Shown here one piece after another: positions 54,501 through 64,000 of a stretch of DNA of 64,000 nt; position 1 is the first letter of the stretch; every line of letters begins with the position of its first letter. Both the position numbers and the translations under genes were made by a program. Source of the stretch: Lepisosteus oculatus. Lineage: Eukaryota; Chordata; Actinopteri; Semionotiformes; Lepisosteidae. The DNA is taken from positions 26,545,148 to 26,609,147 of the forward strand of contig NC_090706.1 in NCBI RefSeq assembly GCF_040954835.1, in the 5' to 3' direction. The notes below the pieces were generated by a model, which was not told the DNA's origin, searched no databases, and was given only the letters and a program-made list of their open reading frames with translations.

Positions 54501-57500
54501 CTGGGTTAATACTGCGATGGGAGACTTCCTGAGAAAACTATGTTGCACCCTTTCTCTGGACCAGAATTTCCAAAACGAGTGCACCCGAATGGTGACCAGG
54601 GATACTGTGATAAGGTACCATCCTTCACATGAGACTTTATACTGAGGTCCTGACTTCCTTGTTATTAAATATCCCATGGCAGTGTATGTGGTAGAAGTAT
54701 TTACTCTTGGTTGCTTTTAATTCAAGCCTGTACTGTCCATACTTTCCAAGATATCCAGAAGAAGTGAGTCTTGCACTCTTCGTGCATCAGTTTCAGATAT
54801 TTTAGGATTAAAAGAACAATGCCATGCATATAAGTTTTGTTATCTCAGTTACACCATTTTTTTATGTTAGCCTTTTTGATTTTGTTTGGACCATAAATGA
54901 TAAGTGCTGTAATGGGAATAAAACCACTTCAATTTGTGTCTGTGTGACAAAGATTACACATTGGCTTAAGATATTGAATGTATCATTGTGTCATTTATAG
55001 CTCTTAAAGTGATGGGGATGTCCTTTATGATGGGTATCTCGTAAATGTTCGTTATGTTTGGTAATGCCATAGAAACCCACAAGGAAATGACAACGCTGAG
55101 ATTGTCTCAGGCCACGGATGGTCAAAATTCCCCTGTTGAAAGGAAAAAGAGATAAACCTCAGAGAAAGGAACTGAGCTGTACCACATGTACTTCCAGCCA
55201 TTACCAAAGGATGTGTGGTGAATGGACTGTGCTCAAGCCCTGCAGTGCACAGTCATATTTCCTTTCTTTTTTAACAGACAAATTTCCTTCTGTGGGGCAA
55301 ATGACATTGACAAAACAAAAATAGATGCATCCTGAAAACTGAACTGATAGGAAATATGATTAAGCAATACTTTTTTACTGTTCAGGTAATCCAAAAAATG
55401 TAATTACAGAAATGTAATTTTGTGATACATGAAAAAACCCAATCAATTTGAAAATTGCTATGGGTCGCTGTAGTATCTGTGAGACAAAATCATTTTTTCT
55501 GGTCCATTCACATGTGATTGTATGTTCTATTGTGTGTTCTCTTTAGAAGAGATATTTGCTTTGTGATCATGTTTGTGTTTAAATTTTGTTTTAGGCAGGT
55601 CCATTATGTATCAGAGTGAAATGAAAGCAGGTTGCATGAGAAACCACAAAAGCAGGTTGCATTCAATTACACAGAACTAAAGGGAGTCAGAAAGTGTTTT
55701 TCATCCAGTCATGGAGAAATAGGCCTTGATGTGTTACAGTTGCAAAGATAATGCAATGTTCCTGATTGGTTTATAATTGCCGTCTTTGCCTAAAAGGTTG
55801 GGATATTTTAAGAATGCTTTTTTTTATAGGAAAAAGAATGCAAACCCAGGAAATTTCACTGGGAAATTGCAGCCACAAAAAGCACTCAACTCTTTAGAAT
55901 AACACCGTCTGCCTCAATTATTTTCATACTTGCCCTCACCCTATAAGGACTATTTTGTAGTCTTTGTGATGTCTTTGACATTGGCTTGACAAAGTTTCAG
56001 GATATGAGGGAGGTTTAACTTGCTGTGGGCTTTCCTGTTGTATACTGTATAGATGCTGTTCATTCCTTTATGTGGTACCATAGTGCACTACTTTACTTAT
56101 TCCGCAGTGGATGATTAGATAGTTTCAACTATTGCCACAAGCAGTCTGATTTCTTCTCTTTTTGAAAACAAGGGCTTCTACACAGGTGTGACTCATGCGT
56201 TCATAAAGCAAAAAACATCCCAGGATGCTTAGAATGATGTATCAAAAAAAAGGTGAACAACCCAGGTTGCTTATAATTCTGGTTAGTATGGCTACAAGAA
56301 ACTCCTCAGTGACTTTGAAAGAGTGGAGATTGCTCGGGTACATTTTATATGAGCGTCAATGACAAAAACAGCTCAACTTCTTGATGTTTCACAAGCAGCG
56401 GTGTCTTAAGGTGAGGTGATGACAGAACTCGAAGGAAAGCCATCGACTGCAAACAGCAAAAGAAGGACAGAAGCACATACTCTAGGATCATGATATTCCT
56501 GCATTGATTCACAGTGCAAGCAGACAAGCAAATGCAGATCAAGTGACTGCACATTTCACCTGGCAGTGGAAATGGGTCAACCTGATGGTACAAAGAGGAC
56601 TACCTTCACCATGTTCTTGACAAATTGACAAGTGCACGTGTGGTGTTAACCTAAAGCACCCTACAGCCCTGAGTGCTTGGTTTCAACATTGAAGGGCCCT
56701 GATGGTTCTGTAATCTTGTAGGGAATATTTTCCTGGTATGGTTTGGGTGTTCTCATTTTATTAGAAGGCATGGTCAGTGCTAGTTGCTACTTAATAGCAA
56801 TGAGTGATCATCTTCATTTCACGTTGAAGCATTTCTTTCCTCTTGGGAGGGGTGTCTTCCAGGATGACAGTGCCCTCATCCACAGAGAAAATGTGGTTGT
56901 CCAGTGGTTTAATGACTATGATGCGTATGTCACAACCTCCTCAGTCAGCTGATCTGAATCCCATTAAGCATTTATTGGATATTTTAGAACAATGCCTTAG
57001 TATGAAGGTATGGTGAGAAAGTGTATTCCACCTCTATCAGTCAAATGTCAAGTTGATTGACTTTCTTGTGTCTGAATGGCATCTCATCCCTTCTGCAATA
57101 ATTACAGGTGCTGATTAATACTATTGCACAGAATGTAGCCAAGTGACTTTACATTGATGTCTCTCCATGTTTTGTCCAGCATATGAATGTGGGAGAGAGA
57201 ATATAAAATGACTATACTGTTGAATGGTGAATATTGCTCCCTACCCTTATAGATGCACTCAGGGTGAGCCCATTACCTACCTACATGTGTTTTGAGAGGT
57301 TTTGTCGTACACGGCCAATGTGCTTTCAGATGGATTGGTGTGATTACGGTATACTGCAGATTTGCTCCTTCTCAGTGACCTTTTTCAAGCTACTATCAAT
57401 ATTCAGACACACTCTGTTTAAAGCTGGTCTAACTGTAACCAAAATATCTATTTTATAAGATTCAATGGAGCCTGAGATACTTTTGGATTGTATTTTGAGA

Positions 57501-58854
57501 TTTGTTTGTTGGATTTATTCTTTTGGAATCATTGTGTTTTTTAGTCTATGAGCTCTTTTGTTCTGTATGTGTTTTGCTTGTTGGGTTTTTGTCAATGAAC
57601 TGAAACAGTGTTTTGTAAGGAGGAATGGTCTAAAATTCCTCCTAACCATTGTGCAAGTCTCATTAGCAGCTAAAGGAAACATTTGGTGGAGGTTATTGCT
57701 GCTAAAGGAGTTTCTACCAGTTAAGCATATTGTGTTTGTCTATTATTATGACTTCGTTCAAGATCAGACCACATTTCTATGAGTAATTAATGCAGAAATC
57801 CTGTATAATCCAATGTTGTTACTCATTCTACTATGAAGTTCTATGTATTTGAGTTTATTCTTTTCTCTCTTCTGTTGTAATAATAATACAGGTATTTTTT
57901 TTAATCTGAAAATGTTTATTTGAAAATTTTCAGTTTAAGTTCTCTATAGCGTTAAGAGACTCTTTGACACTATTTGCTGTAAATGAAGATATGCAAGACC
58001 CAAACACAGTGACATATCAGTGCTTCGCTACAGCTGTGTTCAGGATACAAAATACTAGCTACAAGATTGCTATAAGGACCACAGTTTGTTAAGGGAATCT
58101 GGTCTGCATACTGTGCTTAGCATTAGCTGAGTCTAAGATTATGGTGGCAGATCTACATTGCATGTTAGGGTTGGGGGTCAAAGACCAGTGTTAACGTCAG
58201 GGTTTAGAATTAGAAAGCGATTTTTGTGACTCATTTTCTTTAATGTTATTCGTATTTATAGTGATAAGCCGTTAACACTACGGGATATTTAATGGAGTAA
58301 TTTGAGAGAAGTACCTAGCTCAAGGATAGAACAGCAGCATCCTGCCTGGGATTTAAATCCACAGCCATCTGTTCAGGAGCACAGACCCCATCCATTTCTC
58401 CTTTCAGTCATCTTAGATTTGACTTGGGTTAAGGCTACAACTGGAGCTATTTATAGTTAGAGCTAGGGTTGGTTTTGGGGCAGGAATTAGGGATATGTCT
58501 GAATCTAGAATTATGGTTAGGTATAGAACAATTAAGTTTGTCTGTTAGGGTTGGAATCAAAGCATTTTGACATGTTTTCTGTACCCACTGCAAACAAATA
58601 ATATGGACATCTTTAATGAAGACCTTTACCAGTCTTGTTTTATACAGTACATCTGTATTTGTGTTGCCTTTAACATAATCCCTTGCATAAGAGTGCAGTG
58701 TTGTGAACTTTTATTTGGATTGAAAAATAATGTTAAGTTAATGACATGTAATCTTTTCCCTGTCTTCCCTTAGGTTTACATCATTAAAGTCTCCTGGTCT
58801 GATGGCTCCACGGAGATCATATACAGACGCTACAGCAAATTCTTCGATCTGCAG
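48511..58854 (+). CDS. sh3pxd2b: SH3PXD2B (TKS4) N-terminal part, first two coding exons; 3' end beyond the window
   Basis: Coding exons are 48511-48582 and 58774-58854, joined in phase 0 across a 10.2-kb GT-AG intron. They give 51 residues, starting [20 protein letters not shown] and ending [11 protein letters not shown]. This is the start of the PX domain, including the RRYSKF strand whose Arg contributes to phosphoinositide binding in PX domains. TKS4 is a podosome scaffold (PX plus four SH3 domains, about 900 residues) that links phosphoinositides, SRC signalling and NADPH oxidase. The MPxRR start and the VQDVQKRR segment fit SH3PXD2B better than SH3PXD2A. The ATG is the first in its frame and has A at -3. 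The next exon (expected to start near MQMLDKFP) was not found up to 64000. Confidence 0.9.
48583..51479 (+). other. SH3PXD2B intron 1, first part
   Basis: No exon, RNA gene or clear repeat was recognised. The first 1.3 kb is somewhat richer in CpG than the rest of the intron and could hold early-intron regulatory DNA. Confidence 0.4.
51480..52740 (-). mobile_element. Degraded L2/CR1-type LINE, 3' portion
   Basis: The minus strand encodes worn reverse transcriptase. 52560-52264 has [20 protein letters not shown], a decayed GxPQG box as [20 protein letters not shown], and [13 protein letters not shown] where active elements have HCYADDTQIYL. The catalytic YADD has therefore become YTEN. Downstream (51900-51480) the C-terminal RT tail can still be followed ([11 protein letters not shown] and [13 protein letters not shown]). 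Stops and frameshifts are frequent. It lies antisense within SH3PXD2B intron 1 and is inactive. Confidence 0.75.
51841..51888. repeat. 22-bp stem hairpin with GAAA loop
   Basis: The arms 51841-51862 and 51867-51888 pair with a single mismatch (TTTAGTTAGCACATG on the left, CATGTGCTAACTAAA on the right) around a GAAA loop. It lies within the LINE fragment but is not explained by the LINE reading frame. Confidence 0.9.
52741..54439 (+). other. SH3PXD2B intron 1, middle part
   Basis: Unique-looking intronic DNA without recognised exons. Short open frames here lack splice signals and family motifs. Confidence 0.4.
54440..54690 (+). mobile_element. Diverged 5S rRNA-derived SINE
   Basis: CTGCGATGGGAGACTTCCTG matches the 5S internal-promoter region. 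It is followed by CCATCCTTCACATGAGAC and TACTGAGGTCCTGACTTCC, which parallel the body of the better copy at 46330. Divergence is much higher, so this insertion is older. Confidence 0.65.
56170..57190 (+). pseudogene. Tc1-like transposon relic (same family as 60850)
   Basis: The 5' part (AAAAAACATCCCAGGATGCT, then GGATCATGATAT) aligns with the element at 60850. 56743-56952 encodes a transposase fragment with [28 protein letters not shown] (second catalytic Asp) and [10 protein letters not shown]. Shortly after, in another frame, comes the [14 protein letters not shown] block with the conserved NPI motif. Frameshifts and missing terminal repeats make it inactive. Confidence 0.75.
58140..58560 (+). 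repeat. Degenerate GTTAGGGTT-like words
   Basis: Several words of the type GTTAGGGTTGG, GCTAGGGTTGG and GGTTAGG recur irregularly just before SH3PXD2B exon 2. They resemble degraded telomere-like or satellite repeats, but no period is clear. Confidence 0.25.
58774..58854 (+). CDS. sh3pxd2b: SH3PXD2B coding exon 2
   Basis: 27 codons, [20 protein letters not shown] then SKFFDLQ, between a CTTCCCTTAG acceptor and a CAG|GTATGT donor, phase 0 on both sides. It is nearly identical to the matching exon of mammalian TKS proteins. Confidence 0.95.
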
Positions 58855-60849
58855 GTATGTTTTTCATTGTTCCATTTTTTTTTTAAAAAGGAGGGTCGCT
58901 AAAAGCAGAGTCTTACACCGTAGTGTTAGGCTCATACAGTAGCTACAATTCAACATTTAACTCTCGTTTGGAGTCTTTTCTTGTATCAATCAAAGGAAAT
59001 CTGCAGTATTTTTGTATTATGTAGGGCACGTCATAAAACAAAAGAATGCTATAGCAACAATGGTTTTTATTTTTTAAATTCAGGTATTAAGTTGTCACGC
59101 AGTAATGGGAACTTAAATTGTTGCATATTGCTCACCTTTGCCTCACATTAAATTTTGCTGGTTTCAGTAACATAAAATGGAGAAAGCATGTCAGTGTTTT
59201 TGTGCTGGGCTTGTTTGTACATGTTCTTTCTAGTCTTCTGATACAGCATTCCTAGATAGTTGATAGAGCATAGAAGTGTAGAGGTTTCAGAAAAGTGCTT
59301 TGTTTCCCTTACAAATAAGAGTTTTTGCCTCTAATGCATATGTGGGTTTTAAACAATGCTTCCAAAAAGAAATTGTAGTAACGTCATAGTCTGCAACATA
59401 GAATTAGTCTTATTTCAACTTCTGTGATAGACAATAGTTAAGTTTTAAGGCACATCTTCAGAGGCTGAATTCATAAGGTTTTCATTCTTGTTCCAGTGTG
59501 AAAATATCAGGCTCATGATAGAAAGGTGTGAACGGATTTCAAGATATTTCTGTTTTCATCGACCTACCTGGTGTAGCTTCACGTTGCCACAAGATAATTT
59601 ATCACCATTGATGCAAAGGTATCCTGAGGCCTGTTTCGTGGTCAGGGGCCCAAGGAAATGAAGCCAGGGGCTGCAGATAGCTACCCTGAAGAGCAGCCTG
59701 CCTCTGAAAGGATCATTCACGTTGACTTTATCACACAGAAGCACCTGGATACATTGCAGGCTATGCAGCTAAGAACGCACTATAGATCTATGGGCCTTTG
59801 ATTAAATTGAAAATCTGTGCCATCCGCAAATCATTACCTTTTTATCCATAACATGACGATGTGTTTTAAGTTTTCATAACCTTCTTCCTCCGTCATTCAT
59901 GTGCTTGAATTGTTACATGCTGTTGCAGCTGGATATTTTTTTTTCATTCAGACTGGAAGTCCTTTTTTCAGTAAATAAAATAATAAAGACATACAAAATA
60001 AATGTTATATCATAACTGCATAAAAAGTACACATTGTGTATGATTTGGCTGCAGATTAGCTTTTGATTGAAAACTAAGAATTAAATGTTTATTTGCTATA
60101 TATTATTAACATATTTAATAGTAAGCAATTGTAGACTAAATGTTTTTTTTTTAATGTGTGGGACTGTGAAAGTCCATGTGTGTTAATACATTCACTATTC
60201 AGAAATAAAACAATTTATATTATGCCCACATGTAGTGTAGTTGTAAATAGTTACTTTTCAGGCTTACATAAATCTGTCTACCCCATCCGTCTTTTTTTTA
60301 GCAAGCGTCTATGAATACACTAAAAATCTATATTTTGCTTGTCTCATTAGGAATAGTGTAGCTGCAAACTAAAGTGCTAAAGAAGACTGTCATAGTAGTA
60401 ATCAGACGCCTAAAACACATTCCGTTCTGATGAGATGTGGGTGAAAATTATACTCCCTGTTGTGCTAACGGTCATCCGTCAGTGAAGAAAACCTTTACCT
60501 TTAATATGGCAAGGAAAAAAAGAAGACTGTAAGCAGAACTTTTTGCCTTTCTTGGCTGTTATATGAACCATTCAGACAGACCTATAAAATGTTTAGTAGA
60601 ATTTATGAATTAAAGTACAGTAGTTTTGCAAACACCATATAATTCACGAATCTTTGTTTCAAGTATTAAGGTCAAAGCTGTCAGTCTTTGCCAGAAAGAC
60701 GAACTTCAAATAAGTAAAACTTTTTTTAAAGTTTCAAAGAATGCTTTTAACTTATTCTTTCTGTAGGTTATACTACCCTTTAAAAACATTTTACAAATGA
60801 TACTTTAAACATATGTATTTTATGTAATGCTATAAACAAGCAACAGATA
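58855..60849 (+). other. SH3PXD2B intron 2, first part
   Basis: No exon or RNA gene recognised. The third SH3PXD2B coding exon is not present here. Confidence 0.4.
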
Positions 60850-61762
60850 CAGTAGTGACAAAAAATGGAAACACTAAATTAAGGACTTTTACCAATTACT
60901 GTATATAGGAAGCCAGGGCTTCCATGTAAGGTTTATATCATGTGTTAATTAAGCAAATAACATCCCAGCATGCTTAGAATCATGTATAAAAATGCTAGAC
61001 AGGCCAGCTTGTGTATAATTACAATATCGTGGCTAGAAGTGGAGACCTCTCTGACTCTGATTGCTGGGGTGCATTTGAGGGGAGATTCTGAGACCAAGAT
61101 GGCTCAACTTCCTATTGCTTCTCAAGCAGCTGTCTAAAGTGATGTCAGCATGGAACTCTGAGGGAAAGACATAGCAAAGGGCAAAAGGTGGTGGAGTTGC
61201 ATTCTCCAGGATCATGATATCTGTGCATTAATTTAAAAGTACAAGGCCAAACAAGACAAGTTCTACAGACAACTGGAGATCAAGGGAATGCAATTTTTTT
61301 TCTTGGGGCACTAGCAGTTAGCTTAAAAAAAACATAGTCCTCTGAATACTCCACAGAGCAGGATAGCATAGTGCTTCAGTGCAAAAATAGCTCATCACAA
61401 CTGGCAGTACACATCTGTACACCTAGTGGTGCAAAGAGCACCAGCAATGGACTACTGGACAGTGGGGAAATGTGATGTAGTCAGATGAATCAGCCTGAAG
61501 AAGCCTACAGGTCTGAATGAAAGGATCTGATTGTTCCACAGCATTTTAGGGTGCATTTTCCTGCCATAGTTACGTACCATGGGTGCACTCATTCCCTTAG
61601 AAGGCAAGAATGTTCCAGCTGAGCATTGGCTTAAGATCGAGTGACTGAGAAGGCCATGACATATGGGTAACATCAGAGTCATGCACTTAGGCCACAACAC
61701 ATTATGGCCTCAATCCCTTATTACATGACTTTTTATGTTTCCATAGTTTTGTTCACTACCTG
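60850..61762 (+). mobile_element. Tc1-like transposon with readable terminal inverted repeats
   Basis: The left end CAGTAGTGACAAAAAATGGA and the right end (reverse complement CAGGTAGTGAACAAAACTAT) form about 25-bp inverted repeats with a few gaps, and both are flanked by TA, the Tc1/mariner target. The element is 913 bp, shorter than a full Tc1 (about 1.6 kb). The remaining transposase-like sequence has a SDES motif (first catalytic Asp) but is full of stops. It is a decayed, non-autonomous copy in SH3PXD2B intron 2. Confidence 0.8.
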
Positions 61763-64000
61763 TATTACCTGTATATATATATAGATATTTGTGCTTGCTT
61801 TTACACAACTCAGTTTACAGTTTAGAAATAACTATTATAGAAAAATAAAAAGATGCAGAAAGATTACTAACATCCTTCATGAAAATTACTCATATACAGT
61901 AGTACATTTGCATATCAGTAGTGAATAAGGACAGGATTCTCTATTGCACAACAAACTGCATCCTATGCAATATTGTCAGTCTGGAAACAATTAAATAAAA
62001 CATATGTCATCATTTAGAAGATGCTGAACTGTGGAAATCTGTTTCTATAAATAAAAGCCACACACTTAACGTACTAAACGTAAATTCCTTATGCAAGGGA
62101 CTTGGGAAATTATCTACACTTCTGGAATTATTTTAACACAGCACACTCTCTCTTTTCGAACCTTTGTTTACTGAACTAAAAAAAAAAATCTAGAAAAGAT
62201 TCAGTTGTAGTTCTCTGCCACTAGTGTGTGTTAAGAGTAATACCGAAAATCCTGTACCTGACCCATTCCTTTTTGCCAAGTTTGCTCTGGGTTATTGTGC
62301 CTCTTGAATTGTGTATGACTCCTATCTTTGTTTATGGCTCTTGAAGTAGTTTCCAGGCAGTGTTTTGGCCTTCCAATGTCAGGCTTGAAACATGAGACTT
62401 TTGTTTCACTATGCAATTTTTTTCTTTAAAAAAAATCAGTTTGCAAGACCATGTGCTGAACCAGCATATTGTGCACAGCAGAGATACAGGGGAAGGAAAT
62501 GGAGCCTAAAAAAGGAGACTGTTTTAGCTCTAAAGGAAATACTTATTTTTTAAGATTAGCTTGATTTTCTTAGACCCTACAGCTTCTCTATGTTAGATCC
62601 TTATGTTAAAGGAGAAATGCATAAAAGCTTTGGAGAATATATTAAAAAGAGTATTAGAAATGTTCTGAATATGTAAAACTAGTGCTGACTTTGTCCCTCA
62701 AACTGAGTATGTTCCGTTGAATCATTACTTTACTACTTCAGCCCATATCTGAACATTGGATGAGTATACATCAATCCATCATTAAGCCAGCCATAACATT
62801 TTTTAGTTTTTTTGAGCCTTGAAAAACTAATTAGCAGAAGTTGCCAATGTGTTGTGTAATGGAAGACTCTATTCCTTATGAGTAAAGTTCAGTAGGGGAT
62901 CAATTTGATGTTTGGTTAAACAGTTCTTTTTCAGGGAGTAAGTGAATCAGTTTTTGGACTTTTCCTGTTGACAGTAAAATGATTTACTGATTGATGAGCA
63001 ACAGTGCGAGAAAGTAAGAAAGACAATGATAGGTTTCCTTTACTATGTTTGACTAATGTGGTGGGTGCTTGTAGATGAAATCAAAGGTATATCCAATTTT
63101 GAAGATCACTTAAATTTTGAAATATTATTTGAATATCAAGATTTGTTCTGGAAAGGGAGCAGAAGTGCCAAGGTTGTCAACCACTTCCGGCCTTTGGAGA
63201 TTGGGTGCTGCACCTGGCCCGTTTCCTTTAAATGCCAAATAGATTTATTACTTTTCTATAGTTTTTTTCTGGAATAAATGGCTTTGTTCTCTTTAGTCGT
63301 GAAGTCTCATAAGCTATGAAAAATAGTGTTCATTGTCTTAATTTCCAGCTCTTGAGTGTCTTGCTTCAAGAACCTCATGCAAAAGACTTTTGTCTTTTGA
63401 GATGCCTGACAGACAGAGCCTGGAGCCAGATGTTAGCAAATGTACAATGTACAATGTTAGCAAATGAGCCAAAGCTCTGGTATGTCTTTTAAATGAAGAA
63501 AATTGCTTATCATATTTTCCTCTAAAAAGTGTTTTCTTCTACACATAATACAGCCACATGGGTATCTAAAATGGGGTCAGTTTGCTTGCATTGCCAGACG
63601 TTTAAGCTATATGTCACAAGTTTCTCTCAAAAGCTAATGGTTTGATGAAGGCTTGTCTTTGTCAACAGTGTTACTGCAGTCTAGTTTCAGTTTTGTGGCT
63701 GCATATTTTGTTCTGGATTTCCTCAGCTCTTTGTTTAAAACAGTGCTGCATGATCTCAGTTCTAAATGTACCTCTTCATAGTTTCCATTTGTGTCTTCTC
63801 ATTTGTGTTTCACAGTTGTTTCTGAAAAAGTCCACTTGGCTGACTTCATCAATTCCGACTGAAGATTTTGAATAGTTTAATCAGGTTTTCTCCCCAAGGC
63901 TAAAAAACGTAATTTATTTGAGCCTTTCAGAGCAAGACATTCCTTCATGTGCAGGAATGTTCTTAATCTGGTCACTTTGTTTTCTAGATTGATTCCAGTA
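61763..64000 (+). other. SH3PXD2B intron 2, part up to the window end
   Basis: AT-rich intron sequence. A small duplication of TACAATGT occurs near 63440. No exon, RNA gene or clear transposon recognised. Confidence 0.4.

Noticed and set aside
58855-64000. Third SH3PXD2B coding exon
   Set aside because: Searched for an acceptor followed by the expected MQxLDKFP-type coding sequence; none seen before the window end.

Overview
The window looks like nuclear DNA of a ray-finned fish. It is AT-rich and gene-poor. It has compact vertebrate genes with GT-AG introns, and fish-type repeats: 5S-rRNA-derived SINEs, a tRNA-derived SINE, L2/Rex-type LINE fragments and Tc1-like transposons. Gene content and order fit a non-teleost fish such as a gar, bowfin or bichir at least as well as a teleost, but the species cannot be fixed from the sequence alone.

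Three protein genes can be read. (1) LECT2, + strand, 19087-24875, five coding exons, 207 residues. It is complete from signal peptide to stop, with a polyadenylation signal 130 bp downstream. (2) FBXL21, - strand, 30752-35216, four coding exons, 438 residues. It is an intact circadian F-box protein that faces LECT2 tail-to-tail, as in mammals. (3) The first two coding exons of SH3PXD2B (TKS4), + strand, 48511-58854. They encode the first 51 residues of the PX domain; the gene runs past the window end. FBXL21 and SH3PXD2B are head-to-head across about 13 kb that holds a CpG-rich patch, E-boxes, a dead Tc1 transposase and SINEs.

The most interesting observation is in LECT2. Between the signal-peptide exon and the exon that normally opens the LECT2 chain lies an extra phase 1-1 exon (20796-20969). 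It finishes the signal peptide and encodes a basic linker and a compact six-cysteine module (spacing C-x6-C-x6-C-x8-C-x7-CC). The spacing recalls beta-defensins and also the small CC-ended modules attached to peptidoglycan-active enzymes. The predicted protein is therefore an antimicrobial-like or wall-binding-like module fused to the zinc-binding M23-fold LECT2 domain, with all zinc ligands and all six usual LECT2 cysteines kept. Skipping the exon would keep the frame and give an ordinary LECT2.

The rest is intergenic or intronic. 1-3300 holds promoter-like or LTR-like DNA and a 5'-truncated LINE. 3300-19000 has no recognisable gene. 25000-25200 holds two CTCF-like motifs around a repeat fragment. 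27741-27855 is a near-perfect inverted repeat made from one dispersed repeat family that also occurs at about 25.1, 32.7, 34.1, 39.5 and 46.8 kb. SH3PXD2B intron 1 holds a degraded L2-type LINE (51.5-52.7 kb) with a 22-bp hairpin inside it, a 5S-derived SINE and a Tc1 relic. Intron 2 holds a second Tc1 relic with readable terminal inverted repeats.
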